DNA of 64,000 nucleotides from Alphaproteobacteria bacterium (GTDB taxonomy: Bacteria; Bacteroidota; Bacteroidia; Bacteroidales; FEN-979). Positions 6,648 through 16,295 of this stretch are shown piece by piece. Numbering within the stretch: the stretch's first letter is position 1; each line of letters opens with the position of its first letter. Below the pieces are notes generated by a model. That model was not told where the DNA came from. It saw nothing but the letters and a program-made list of their open reading frames with translations, and ran no database searches. Both the position numbers and the translations under genes were made by a program. Location: NCBI GenBank assembly GCA_009928665.1, contig SACF01000001.1, forward strand, positions 1 to 64,000. The letters run 5' to 3'.

Positions 6648-7826
6648 TTACATCAGCTTTTGATAAACCATCCACCACCGGTCGGGGATATCGTTTTCGC
6701 AAGCGGTCTGATAATCTTTATAAGAACAGGGTACCAGGTAGTGGCGCTCGTATTTGATCCGTTGTTCAGCGGGTAATGGGATCTCCATCCACCACCGGTC
6801 GGTTTTTTTGCTTTTGTAAAAAACGATCTCTTCTTTATGATCGCTGATGCTGACCCGGTATTTAAGGTAATCTTCCTCATTCCTGAATGGAAAATCGTGG
6901 GCCCGGTTGTAAAATCCGTCAAGGAAATACCAGATCATCTGTGCCACCAAATGTGATGTCTGACCCGATACGTCGAAGGAGGGATTTACTTCATAGAAAC
7001 CAATGGAAGTAAGCTTGTCGCTCAGACCGGCATACCTGATAACCTGACAGGCTTCTTCACCGTAAAATCCGTTGGGCGTGGCATTGGCGTTTCCCGGGGC
7101 GTCAGATGCCCGGATGGCCGAGATGTCAAAGGAAAGCATATCGGCATTTCTCACAATGGGCTCAACATCTTCGAGACGCTCCCGGACGATTCCGAGCCGG
7201 TACGTATCGAAAAAGAGATTCTTCATAAGTTTCAGTGCATCCTGATCAACAAAATAGGTCTGAAATCCGATGTTCGCGTAGTTAAACAAATAATTCGGCT
7301 GATGCAGGATGATGCTGCTCAGGTAGGAACGGGCATCGAGTTCCTGTTCCGACCGCCCCAGATCAAACATGGGATCAACGGCAACAATGTTGATAATCTG
7401 ACCGAGACTCTGGTAAGCCTGATAATTGGCATAGGTCAGGTCCTGGCTGCCTCCCAGAATGACCGGTAACACGTTGCAGGATACCAGTTCGGCTACAACA
7501 CTGCTTAAGGCAAAATAGGTGTCGGAAACTGCAAATCCGTTCCTTATATTCCCCAGGTCAACCAATTTGAGCGGATAAGGGCCCGGATGCAACTGATACA
7601 GAAATTTCCTAATCTGATCCGGAGCCATACCGCATCCCGGGTTATCAACCGATTTCCGGTCATCTTTCACGCCGATAATCGCCAGGTGATACGAGGAATA
7701 ATCGGGAAAATTCCCGGCATCCGAATTGATCCGGATCAGGTTTCCTAACCTGGGTTGACCGGTTGCCTCCCCTGTGTGAGGGAATTCAGCCAGATCAAGG
7801 GGTTCAAAAAAGACAGAAATATCCAT
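6648..7826 (-). CDS. Arginase-superfamily (formimidoylglutamase-like) protein with degenerate metal site
   Basis: The 392-residue protein has the ureohydrolase fold landmarks, but three of the six manganese ligands are changed. The canonical GGDHS reads GGSQD (His to Gln128), DAHxD reads DPMFD (His to Met153, with Asp151 and Asp155 kept), and SFDxD reads SFDIS (Asp234 kept, second Asp to Ser236). It is therefore probably not a normal arginase, agmatinase or formimidoylglutamase, though databases tend to give such names. It starts 6 bp after the topA stop, so the two are co-transcribed. I recall similar proteins in other Bacteroidota, which suggests a conserved non-classical role, perhaps ligand binding. 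Confidence 0.75.
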   Translation of the reverse strand: MDISVFFEPLDLAEFPHTGEATGQPRLGNLIRINSDAGNFPDYSSYHLAIIGVKDDRKSVDNPGCGMAPDQIRKFLYQLHPGPYPLKLVDLGNIRNGFAVSDTYFALSSVVAELVSCNVLPVILGGSQDLTYANYQAYQSLGQIINIVAVDPMFDLGRSEQELDARSYLSSIILHQPNYLFNYANIGFQTYFVDQDALKLMKNLFFDTYRLGIVRERLEDVEPIVRNADMLSFDISAIRASDAPGNANATPNGFYGEEACQVIRYAGLSDKLTSIGFYEVNPSFDVSGQTSHLVAQMIWYFLDGFYNRAHDFPFRNEEDYLKYRVSISDHKEEIVFYKSKKTDRWWMEIPLPAEQRIKYERHYLVPCSYKDYQTACENDIPDRWWMVYQKLM

Positions 7827-7832
7827 GGGACA

Positions 7833-10154
7833 TTACTTTTTCTTTTTGGATTTTGATTTGGTGGGTTCCGTTTCCTGAATAATCTTTTGACATGCTTCAA
7901 GCGTCAGGCTCCCGGGATCCGTTCCTTTTGGAATTTTATAGTTTTCCTTATTGCTGGTGATATAAGCCCCATACCTCCCGTTCAGGACCCGGATTATCTG
8001 TGTTCCGGATGTAAATTCTTTCAGAATCTTTTGCTGATCCAGTTGTCGCTTGGCCAATATCACCTCTATGGCCCGGTCGAGGGTCACCGACAGGGGATCA
8101 TCGCTTTTGGGCAGGGAATAAAAGGCCGCGTTGTGCTTAATATAAGGACCGAAGCGGCCTGTAGAAACTGATACCTCATGTGATTCAAATTCGCCGAGCA
8201 TTCTCGGAAGTTTGAACAGGTCCAGCGCCTCTTCAAGGGTAATGGTATCAATGCTCTGACCCTTCTGGAGCGAAGCAAACCGGGGTTTAGATTCGGCATC
8301 GGCATCACCCACCTGCACCATTGGACCATAACGTCCGATTTTAACAAAAACAGGCGCCCCGCTCTGGGGATCCTGCCCTAATAACTTTTCACCGCTGACT
8401 TTTCCCGAAGTTTCAAGTGTTCCTTCGATCTGCCGGTGAAAAGGATGATAGAACTCACTGATCATCTCATTCCATACCATTTTTCCTTCAGCAATCTCAT
8501 CGAAATCCTCCTCCACATTGGCAGTGAAATTGTAATCAAGAATGTTGTCAAAATGCTGCAATAAAAAGGAGTTGACCACCGTACCGATATCCGTTGGAAA
8601 GAGTTTTGCCTTTTCATAGCCGACGTTCTCCTTCTTTATTTCTTCACTCAGGGCGCCTTTCCGCAGGGAAATTACCTGATATGATCTGGTAATCCCCGGA
8701 CGATCTTCTTTAACGACATATCCACGCTTCTGGATGGTGGAAATGATGGGGGCATAGGTCGAAGGTCTGCCGATTCCCAATTCCTCGAGTTTCTTGACGA
8801 GCATGGCCTCGGTATAACGGAAAGGTTGCTGGGTGAATTTTTCCTGGGCCTCCATGGCCGATAACTCTAAGAACTGGCCAACAGTTAAAGGAGGGAGCAT
8901 GCCCTCCTCGCCATTTTGTTCTTCTTCATCCACCGATTCCATGTATACTTTCAGAAATCCGTCGAACCTGATGACCTCCCCTTTCGCGATGAATTTCAAG
9001 TTCGAATTTGAAATACCAATAGTCACGTTGGTTTTTTCGAGTTCGGCATCTGCCATCTGGGAGGCGATGGTTCGCTTCCAGATGAGTTCATAAAGTTTTT
9101 TATGAGATTTATCCCCTTCGATGGTTTTATTGTTCAGATAGGTCGGACGGATTGCCTCATGCGCTTCCTGGGCCCCTTTGGTCCGTGTGGTGAACTTTCT
9201 CGTCTTCACATAGGCTGCTCCGAATGATGCAGTGATTTCATTCCGCGACATGGCCAGTGCCATGTCGGAAAGGTTCACCGAATCGGTCCTCATGTAAGTG
9301 ATCAATCCTGATTCGTAAAGTTCCTGGGCAACCCGCATGGTATTTGCCACCGAAAAGCCAAGTTTCCGGGATGCTTCCTGCTGAAGGGTAGAGGTGGTAA
9401 AGGGAGGGGAGGGTGATTTTTTCGCGGGCCGTGTATCAACATCTTCGACCACGTAGGAAACATTCACGCATTTTGTCAGGAAGTCAAGCGCTTCCTCCCG
9501 GGTCGGAAATCTTTTATTAAGCTCCGCTTTCACCGGTGATATTTTAGAACCATTCCTGATCAGGAAATCTCCAGCCACTCGGAATGATGATGCGCTGCGG
9601 AAATTTCTGATCTCCTCCTCCCGTTCCACGATCAACCTGACGGCAACCGACTGAACACGACCTGCCGACAGTGAGGGTTTGATCTTTTTCCACAAAAGCG
9701 GCGATAATTCAAAACCGACCAGTCGGTCAAGCACCCTGCGGGCCTGTTGGGCATCCACCAGGTTCTGATCAATAGCCCGGGGGTGTTCAATAGCCTCCTG
9801 AATAGCTGATTTGGTGATCTCATGAAAAGCAATTCTCCTGATCTTCGACTCTTCAAGATTCAAGGCTTCCCGGAGGTGCCAGGAAATCGCCTCTCCTTCC
9901 CTGTCCTCATCAGATGCCAACCAAACCCATTCAGAATTTTGTGCAAGTTTTTTTAACTCTGCCACAATCTTCTTTTTATCCGGGGAGATCACATATTGGG
10001 GAATAAATCCATTCTCAATATCCACGCCGAGATCCTTTTTTGAAAGATCGGCAACATGTCCCATGCACGACTTAACGGTGAAATCACTTCCTAAAAATCC
10101 TCCAATCGTTTTTGCCTTTGCCGGGGACTCAACAATCACTAAATTCTTTGTCAT
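7833..10154 (-). CDS. topA: DNA topoisomerase I TopA
   Basis: Type IA topoisomerase that relaxes negative supercoils by cutting one strand through a 5'-phosphotyrosine. The Toprim domain opens with NLVIVESPAKAKTI and continues with the acidic DEDREGE segment; the catalytic Tyr287 lies in GLITYMRTDS. The C-terminus (about 590-760) lacks Cys4 zinc fingers and instead has repeated GRYGPM, GRFGPYI and GRYGAYI segments, the Topo_C_Rpt type common in Bacteroidota, then a Lys-rich tail that may touch DNA or RNA polymerase. Length 773. First gene of an operon with the arginase-fold gene, divergent from miaB. Confidence 0.97.
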   Translation of the reverse strand: MTKNLVIVESPAKAKTIGGFLGSDFTVKSCMGHVADLSKKDLGVDIENGFIPQYVISPDKKKIVAELKKLAQNSEWVWLASDEDREGEAISWHLREALNLEESKIRRIAFHEITKSAIQEAIEHPRAIDQNLVDAQQARRVLDRLVGFELSPLLWKKIKPSLSAGRVQSVAVRLIVEREEEIRNFRSASSFRVAGDFLIRNGSKISPVKAELNKRFPTREEALDFLTKCVNVSYVVEDVDTRPAKKSPSPPFTTSTLQQEASRKLGFSVANTMRVAQELYESGLITYMRTDSVNLSDMALAMSRNEITASFGAAYVKTRKFTTRTKGAQEAHEAIRPTYLNNKTIEGDKSHKKLYELIWKRTIASQMADAELEKTNVTIGISNSNLKFIAKGEVIRFDGFLKVYMESVDEEEQNGEEGMLPPLTVGQFLELSAMEAQEKFTQQPFRYTEAMLVKKLEELGIGRPSTYAPIISTIQKRGYVVKEDRPGITRSYQVISLRKGALSEEIKKENVGYEKAKLFPTDIGTVVNSFLLQHFDNILDYNFTANVEEDFDEIAEGKMVWNEMISEFYHPFHRQIEGTLETSGKVSGEKLLGQDPQSGAPVFVKIGRYGPMVQVGDADAESKPRFASLQKGQSIDTITLEEALDLFKLPRMLGEFESHEVSVSTGRFGPYIKHNAAFYSLPKSDDPLSVTLDRAIEVILAKRQLDQQKILKEFTSGTQIIRVLNGRYGAYITSNKENYKIPKGTDPGSLTLEACQKIIQETEPTKSKSKKKK

Positions 10155-10188
10155 CGGGATACCGTGTTAATATTTCGAAATCCGGTGC

Positions 10189-10196
10189 AAAAGTAA
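10189..10196 (-). promoter_or_regulatory. -7 box (TACTTTTG) of topA
   Basis: Minus-strand TAnnTTTG box 34 nt before the topA ATG. Together with the miaB box it forms a 13-bp inverted repeat: GGTGCAAAAGTAA at 10185-10197 and TTACCTTTGCACC at 10213-10225, 12 of 13 matching. Confidence 0.6.
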
Positions 10197-10214
10197 GACA
10201 ATTAACTTAATCCT

Positions 10215-10222
10215 TACCTTTG
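10215..10222 (+). promoter_or_regulatory. -7 box (TACCTTTG) of miaB
   Basis: Plus-strand TAnnTTTG box about 40 nt before the miaB start, facing away from the topA box across a 15-bp gap between the inverted-repeat arms. Confidence 0.6.
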
Positions 10223-10263
10223 CACCGTTTTTTTATGGTTAATCGTTTGAAACCGGAAAAGTG

Positions 10264-11601
10264 ATGACAGATACCAGGATGAACCGAAATATTTTTATTG
10301 AAACCTACGGTTGTCAAATGAATTTTTCTGACAGTGAGATTGTCGCATCAATTTTAAAGGAATGCGGGTATTCTTTTACGGGAAATTTGGATTCTGCCGA
10401 TATCATACTGATCAACACCTGTTCCATCCGTGAACATGCAGAAGACCGTGTCAGGAAAAGGTTACACTATTTCAGATCGCTCCGGAAAAAGAATCCAGGA
10501 TTGCTGATCGGACTCCTGGGTTGCATGGCCGACCGTGTAAAAACCGCCCTGATGGAGGAGGAACAATTGCTCGATCTGGTGGCAGGACCTGATTCATACC
10601 GTCATCTTCCGCAACTTCTTGAACAGGTGGACTCCGGCCGCCATGCTATCGATACCATCCTCTCGGCAGATGAAACGTATGCCGATATCACCCCTGTCAG
10701 AATCGGATCAAGCGGCGTTTCTGCATTTATCTCTATCATGAGGGGTTGTGAAAATTACTGTTCCTACTGTGTTGTTCCGTCCACCCGCGGGGTAGAACGA
10801 AGCCGGGATGCAGGTTCGATTGTTAAAGAAGCTGCCGACCTGTTCAACAGGGGCTTCAGGGAAGTGACCCTGCTGGGACAGAATGTAAATTCTTACTGCT
10901 GGAACAAAGATTTCACCCCCATCAACTTTGCCGGTTTGCTTGAAAAAGTCGCGTCTATTGACCCGATGTTGCAGATCCGCTTTGCTACTTCTCATCCCAA
11001 AGATATGTCCGATGAGCTGTTACAGGTCATCAGCCGTTTCCCAAATATTTGTAAATCAATTCATCTCCCGGTCCAATCGGGCAGCGATGCCATACTCGAC
11101 CTGATGAACCGGAAATATACCCGCAGGGAGTACATGGACCGGATTGAAGCCATCCGGAGCATCCTTCCTGAAGCTACCATTACCACGGATATCATCACCG
11201 GATTCTGTAACGAATCGGAAGAAGACCATCAGATGACCTGTTCCCTGATGGAATGGGCCGGGTTTGCGTCGGCCTTTATGTTCAAATATTCAGAACGTCC
11301 GCAAACTCTCGCAGCTGAAGCCCTGAAGGACAATGTACCTGAAGAAGTCAAGGAACGGAGGTTGAAGGAGATCATCCAGCTCCAACATAAATTGTCGGAA
11401 AAAAGTAATAAAGCCGACATCGGGAAAACCTTCGAAGTTCTCATCGAAGGAATATCCAAACGATCGGCCGATCATTATTTCGGCAGAAATTCGCAGAATA
11501 AAGTGGTTGTTTTCCCAAAGACCGGTTCCGGTCCCGGATCGTATGTTTCGGTCAGGATCAAACGGGTTACTTCAGCAACCCTGCTCGGAGAGGCAGTCTG
11601 A
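10264..11601 (+). CDS. miaB: tRNA-2-methylthio-N6-dimethylallyladenosine synthase MiaB
   Basis: MiaB is a radical-SAM methylthiotransferase that adds a methylthio group to i6A at position 37 of tRNAs reading UNN codons. The N-terminal MTTase domain binds one iron-sulfur cluster (TYGCQMN, then NTCSIR and LLGCMA); the radical SAM cluster is bound by Cys162, Cys166 and Cys169 in CENYCSYC. A C-terminal TRAM domain (about 375-440) binds tRNA. A GTG at 10261 directly precedes the chosen ATG. Length 445 is normal. A near-palindromic divergent promoter is shared with topA. Confidence 0.96.
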   Translation: MTDTRMNRNIFIETYGCQMNFSDSEIVASILKECGYSFTGNLDSADIILINTCSIREHAEDRVRKRLHYFRSLRKKNPGLLIGLLGCMADRVKTALMEEEQLLDLVAGPDSYRHLPQLLEQVDSGRHAIDTILSADETYADITPVRIGSSGVSAFISIMRGCENYCSYCVVPSTRGVERSRDAGSIVKEAADLFNRGFREVTLLGQNVNSYCWNKDFTPINFAGLLEKVASIDPMLQIRFATSHPKDMSDELLQVISRFPNICKSIHLPVQSGSDAILDLMNRKYTRREYMDRIEAIRSILPEATITTDIITGFCNESEEDHQMTCSLMEWAGFASAFMFKYSERPQTLAAEALKDNVPEEVKERRLKEIIQLQHKLSEKSNKADIGKTFEVLIEGISKRSADHYFGRNSQNKVVVFPKTGSGPGSYVSVRIKRVTSATLLGEAV

Positions 11602-11658
11602 GTAGTTATTCCGAATCATTATTCCTTTCAGTCTCTTCGTGAATTACCAGAAAAGAAG

Positions 11659-11666
11659 TACTTTTG
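11659..11666 (+). promoter_or_regulatory. -7 box (TACTTTTG) of cysDN
   Basis: TAnnTTTG box 28 nt before the cysD ATG, with TTCG at 11636-11639 as a weak -33 element at a 19-nt spacing. Confidence 0.55.
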
Positions 11667-11694
11667 CCCATTATTTATACTTGCCGACCGAACA

Positions 11695-12600
11695 ATGGCT
11701 GACCATCAATTAACACACCTCAAAGAACTCGAAGCTGAAGCCATTTACATCTTACGCGAAGTTGCCGCCCAATTTGAACGCCCGGTTCTACTCTTTTCCG
11801 GTGGGAAAGATTCCATTGTCCTGGTCCATTTGTCCCGTAAGGCTTTTTTCCCGGCGCTCATTCCTTTCCCGCTCCTTCATATCGATACCGGCCATAATTT
11901 TATCGAAACCCTTGATTTCAGGGATTGGCTGGTAAAGGAAATACGGGGCCGGCTGATCGTAGGCTCTGTCCAGGAATCGATTGATACCGGCCGGGTAGTC
12001 GAAGAAAAGGGAATAAATGCCAGCCGGAATGTGTTGCAAACCGTTACCTTGCTCGACACCATTGAAAAATTCAAATTCGACGCTGCTATCGGAGGCGCCC
12101 GGCGTGATGAAGAAAAAGCCCGGGCAAAAGAACGGATTTTCTCGCACCGGGATGAGTTTGGCCAATGGGATCCTAAGAACCAGCGTCCCGAACTCTGGAA
12201 CCTGTTTAACGGAAGGAAACACCTCGGAGAACATTTCAGGGTTTTTCCAATCAGCAACTGGACTGAAATGGATGTATGGCAGTACATCCTGGCCGAGAAT
12301 ATTGACCTCCCCAATATTTACTTTACCCACGAAAGGGATGTCTTCTATCGCGATGGCATCTGGCTTGCAGCAGCCCCGTTCATGCAGATGAAACCTTCGG
12401 AGGCTGTTGAGCGAAGAAGCGTCAGATGCCGGACTGTCGGCGACATTACCTGTACCGGCCTTACCCTTTCCACTGCCGACACCGTCGAAGACATTATCCA
12501 GGAAATTGCTGCTACCCGCGTAACGGAACGGGGTGGACGTTACGATGATAAGCGGTCCGAAGCAGCAATGGAAGACCGGAAAAAGGAGGGATATTTCTGA
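11695..12600 (+). CDS. cysD: Sulfate adenylyltransferase subunit CysD
   Basis: CysD is the ATP pyrophosphatase-type subunit that adenylates sulfate to APS, driven by GTP hydrolysis in CysN. The PP-loop is SGGKDS at residues 35-40, followed by HIDTGHNF and the conserved FDAAIGGARRDEEKARAKER segment; the C-terminus has RCRTVGDITCTG. Length 301 is standard. Its TGA stop overlaps the cysN ATG by one base (TGATG), giving coupled translation. No APS kinase or PAPS reductase gene lies in the window, so whether the product feeds assimilation or a sulfotransferase cannot be told. Confidence 0.97.
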   Translation: MADHQLTHLKELEAEAIYILREVAAQFERPVLLFSGGKDSIVLVHLSRKAFFPALIPFPLLHIDTGHNFIETLDFRDWLVKEIRGRLIVGSVQESIDTGRVVEEKGINASRNVLQTVTLLDTIEKFKFDAAIGGARRDEEKARAKERIFSHRDEFGQWDPKNQRPELWNLFNGRKHLGEHFRVFPISNWTEMDVWQYILAENIDLPNIYFTHERDVFYRDGIWLAAAPFMQMKPSEAVERRSVRCRTVGDITCTGLTLSTADTVEDIIQEIAATRVTERGGRYDDKRSEAAMEDRKKEGYF

Positions 12601-13880
12601 TGGAAGCAAGTTTTTCAAGTAAGGCCTATCTCGACATGGAGCTGCTGCGGTTTACCACTGCCGGCAGTGTTGATGACGGCAAGAGCACCCTGATCGGCCG
12701 GCTTCTTTACGACAGTAAATCCATTTTTGAGGACCAGCTTGACGCGGTGAAACGGGCAAGCCTTCAAAAAGGTGGCGATTTTCTCAACCTGGCGCTTTTT
12801 ACCGATGGTTTACGCGCCGAAAGAGAACAGGGAATCACCATCGATGTGGCTTACCGTTATTTTGCAACACCAAAAAGAAAATTCATCATTGCCGATACTC
12901 CCGGACATATTCAGTACACCCGGAATATGGTGACCGGCGCCTCAACTGCCAATGCCGCCATCGTACTTATTGACGCCCGAAACGGCGTGATCGAGCAAAC
13001 GCACCGTCATGCCTTTATTGCTTCCCTTCTGGGCATCCCCCATATCATTGTATGCATCAATAAAATGGATCTCGTTGGTTACCGTCAGGATGTTTTTGAT
13101 CAGATCCGTCTTGATTTCAAGATGTTTTCCGATCGTGTTTTTCCTTTGCACGATATCCGGTTTATTCCCATCAGCGCCCTTAATGGCGATAATGTTGTAA
13201 AACCCTCCATCCGGATGCCCTGGTATGATGCAGGCACCCTCTTAAATACCCTCGAAACCATTCCTATTAATCAGGATCATAATTTCGTCAACCAACGTTT
13301 TCCGGTTCAATATGTAATCCGTCCTGAATCCGACGAACACCACGATTACCGGGGTTATGCAGGTTGCATCGCAGGCGGGATTTTTCATCCGGGGGATCCG
13401 GTCGTTGTCCTGCCATCCGGAATTAAAAGTAAAATTGTCTCGATCGACACCCTGAACAGCACCCTGACCGAGGCATTTCCACCCATGTCAGTGACCCTTA
13501 CACTTGAAGATGATCTGGATATCAGCCGGGGTGGAATGATAACCGGCGCTTCTGATTTACCAACAGAATCCAGTGAAGTTGAGCTTATGATCTGCTGGAT
13601 GAATCCGAAACCGTTGCAGATGAAAGGTCGTTATACCGTAAAACACACTACCAATGAGGTCCGGTGTAAGATCGAAGAAATCATTTATCTTCTGAATATC
13701 AGTACGCTTGACACGATCGTACCGGTGGATGAGATACGGATGAATGACATTGCACGAATCCGCATACGGACCACGAAACCGCTGTATTATGACCCCTATT
13801 CCCTGAACAGGATCACCGGAAGCCTCATCCTGATTGATGAAGCAACCAATGAAACCGTGGCGGCCGGAATGATCGTGTAA
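12600..13880 (+). CDS. cysN: Sulfate adenylyltransferase GTPase subunit CysN
   Basis: CysN is the elongation-factor-like GTPase that powers APS formation by CysD. It has the G1 loop AGSVDDGKST (residues 21-30), G2-region EREQGITID, G3 DTPGH and G4 NKMD, followed by two beta-barrel domains. At 426 residues it ends after the third domain, so it is a plain CysN and not a CysNC fusion with APS kinase. One-base overlap with cysD. Confidence 0.96.
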   Translation: MEASFSSKAYLDMELLRFTTAGSVDDGKSTLIGRLLYDSKSIFEDQLDAVKRASLQKGGDFLNLALFTDGLRAEREQGITIDVAYRYFATPKRKFIIADTPGHIQYTRNMVTGASTANAAIVLIDARNGVIEQTHRHAFIASLLGIPHIIVCINKMDLVGYRQDVFDQIRLDFKMFSDRVFPLHDIRFIPISALNGDNVVKPSIRMPWYDAGTLLNTLETIPINQDHNFVNQRFPVQYVIRPESDEHHDYRGYAGCIAGGIFHPGDPVVVLPSGIKSKIVSIDTLNSTLTEAFPPMSVTLTLEDDLDISRGGMITGASDLPTESSEVELMICWMNPKPLQMKGRYTVKHTTNEVRCKIEEIIYLLNISTLDTIVPVDEIRMNDIARIRIRTTKPLYYDPYSLNRITGSLILIDEATNETVAAGMIV

Positions 13881-13961
13881 TGGGTTTATACCACAATATT
13901 TTTCCAAAAAAACAGTTCATTACAAAGAATTTACACCACCTGTACACGAAAACTGACTTTC

Positions 13962-16295
13962 ATGAAGATTTTCAGATACTTTTTTGCCTGCTGCCTCATC
14001 ATAAACGGTATTCAACCGGCAATTGCACAGCAGGTCCCAATTGGTCAATGGCGCGATGAGCTTCCCTATACTTTGTGTAATTCGGTCACCGATGCCGGAA
14101 CCCGAATTTATGCTTCAACTCCCTATGCGGTTTTTTATTACGACCGGGAAGATAACAGCGTGGTGCGTATTACCAAAATCACGGGGCTTTCTGACATCGG
14201 GATCAGTTGCATCAACTATAACAAAGAATATAAAACACTGGTCATCGCGTACACCAACGCCAATATTGATCTGATCAGGGATAATACCATTGTCAACATC
14301 TCCGATATCAAACGAAAATCGATCCTGGGAAATAAAACCATCAATAACATTTATTTCAAAGGTAAGTACGCATACCTCTCCTGTGGCTTTGGAATTGTGG
14401 TTCTGGATATCAGCAAGGATGAGATCAGTGAGACCTATTATATTGGAAATCAGGGCGGACAGGTCAATGTACTTGCCCTTACGATCGATGACCAAGATAG
14501 TCTTTATGCTGCCAGTGAAAAAGGCATTTACAAAGCCTGGTCGAAAGATCCGAATCTTGCAAATTATCAGGTCTGGAAAAAAGATACCGGTATCGATACC
14601 ACCGCCAAATATAATTCGATTGTAAGTTTTGCCGGGGGTGTATTTGTGAATAAAAGGACTGCCTCTTCGGAATCTGATACGTTATACCGTCATACCGGCG
14701 GCCGATGGACCCCTCATCCGATGTCCTATTATAATCCGGTAATGAACCTTCAGGCTGGTGAAAAGTATCTGACAGTCGCTTACAACTATTTTGTGACGGT
14801 TCTCGACCTTAATCTGGATGTGTACACGTATGTTTGGGGTTATGAGCCCGGCGCCCCTTTCCCTCAGGATGCCCTGACCGACGACCAGGGCCATGTCTGG
14901 ATTGTGGATACCTATCGGGGAATGATCCATTATGACAAACCCCACAACTATTTCAACAACATAAGCCTGAGCGGGCCGCTCACAGCGCTGGCTTTCAGTA
15001 TGAGTACCGCAGGCAACAATCTTTACATCGCACCCGGTGGTAGAAGTACTTCCTATTCACCCATTTACACCACTCCTCAGGTTTACCATTTTGATAATTT
15101 CAACTGGTTTAACATTGCAGGATATAACAGTCCCCTGATGGATTCGACCTATGATATCGATGTCATTGCCATTGATCCATTCGATCACCGCCATGTCTTC
15201 GCCGGATCCTATGGTAAAGGCTTGGTGGAATTAAAAAACGATTCGGCAGTCAAGATCTACAATGCCTCAAACAGTACCCTGGGGCATCATACCAGCAGCA
15301 ACATTAAAGACGTCAGGGTGGGCGGTGCTGCTTTCGACGCAACCGGGAACCTGTGGGTGGTCACCTCTCACAACAACAGCTGTCTCTCCATGAAAAAAGG
15401 CGACCAATGGACCGGATTTACCATCCCGATCGTAAATGAAAGCGACCTGGGTCAGATTCTGATTGACCGCCATGGCCAAAAATGGATTCAGATGCGTTAT
15501 GGTAATACCAATCCAAATTCCATCATGGTATTTACGGAAAACGGAACACCCGATAATCCGGCCGATGATCAGGCCAAACTCCTGAATTCATCCGCGGGAA
15601 GCGGCAAAATTCCAGGGAACTACGTCTCTGCCATGGTCGAAGACCTTAACGGCGAAATATGGATTGGGACCGAAGAAGGCATTGCGGTTTTTTATACCCC
15701 TGAAAACGTATTCTCTGGTCAGAATTTCGATGCACAGCGTATCCTGATAACCCAGGGCGGATATGTACAGTATCTTCTTGAAAGTGAAACTGTAAACGCC
15801 ATTGCTGTTGACGGCGCAAACCGTAAATGGATCGGGACCGACCGGGGCGGTGTCTATCTTTTTTCTGCCGATGGGACTTCCCAAATCTACCATTTTACAG
15901 CCGAAAACAGCCCCCTGCTTTCCGACCGAATCGTTTGTCTGGCCATCAACCAGGATGGGGACGTCTTTTTCGGAACGGATAAAGGGGTCATCTCCTTCCG
16001 GTCATCAGCCACCCCCGGAGGCGATACCAATGAAAATGTTTATGCATTTCCGAACCCGGTAAAGGATGATTACGAGGGATATATTGCCATCAAGGGATTG
16101 GTTTCAAACGCCCAGGTCAAAATAACCGATGTGAACGGGGTTCTTGTCTATTCAACCAGAGCTGAAGGCGGACAGGCCATTTGGGATGGAAAAAATTTTG
16201 ACGGACGCAGAGCCCGGTCGGGTGTTTACCTGGTTTTTGCTTCCAATGACAACGGTACTGAAAAGGTGGTCACCAAGATTTTGATCATCGACTGA
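13962..16295 (+). CDS. porZ: T9SS component PorZ (beta-propeller protein with C-terminal sorting domain)
   Basis: The 777-residue protein starts with a signal peptide (cut near IAQ-QVP), then PIGQWRDELPY and repeated propeller blades with short Trp/Gly signatures (GHVWIVDTYRGMIHY, GNLWVVTSHNN, GEIWIGTEEGIAVFY, RKWIGTDRGGVYLF), and ends in a T9SS sorting domain (AFPNPVKDD ... SGVYLVFASND ... TKILIID). The P. gingivalis PorZ has almost the same length and layout; there it sits on the cell surface with PorU, PorV and PorQ in the complex that removes cargo sorting domains and attaches anionic LPS. It overlaps recO by one base (TGATG). Confidence 0.88.
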   Translation: MKIFRYFFACCLIINGIQPAIAQQVPIGQWRDELPYTLCNSVTDAGTRIYASTPYAVFYYDREDNSVVRITKITGLSDIGISCINYNKEYKTLVIAYTNANIDLIRDNTIVNISDIKRKSILGNKTINNIYFKGKYAYLSCGFGIVVLDISKDEISETYYIGNQGGQVNVLALTIDDQDSLYAASEKGIYKAWSKDPNLANYQVWKKDTGIDTTAKYNSIVSFAGGVFVNKRTASSESDTLYRHTGGRWTPHPMSYYNPVMNLQAGEKYLTVAYNYFVTVLDLNLDVYTYVWGYEPGAPFPQDALTDDQGHVWIVDTYRGMIHYDKPHNYFNNISLSGPLTALAFSMSTAGNNLYIAPGGRSTSYSPIYTTPQVYHFDNFNWFNIAGYNSPLMDSTYDIDVIAIDPFDHRHVFAGSYGKGLVELKNDSAVKIYNASNSTLGHHTSSNIKDVRVGGAAFDATGNLWVVTSHNNSCLSMKKGDQWTGFTIPIVNESDLGQILIDRHGQKWIQMRYGNTNPNSIMVFTENGTPDNPADDQAKLLNSSAGSGKIPGNYVSAMVEDLNGEIWIGTEEGIAVFYTPENVFSGQNFDAQRILITQGGYVQYLLESETVNAIAVDGANRKWIGTDRGGVYLFSADGTSQIYHFTAENSPLLSDRIVCLAINQDGDVFFGTDKGVISFRSSATPGGDTNENVYAFPNPVKDDYEGYIAIKGLVSNAQVKITDVNGVLVYSTRAEGGQAIWDGKNFDGRRARSGVYLVFASNDNGTEKVVTKILIID

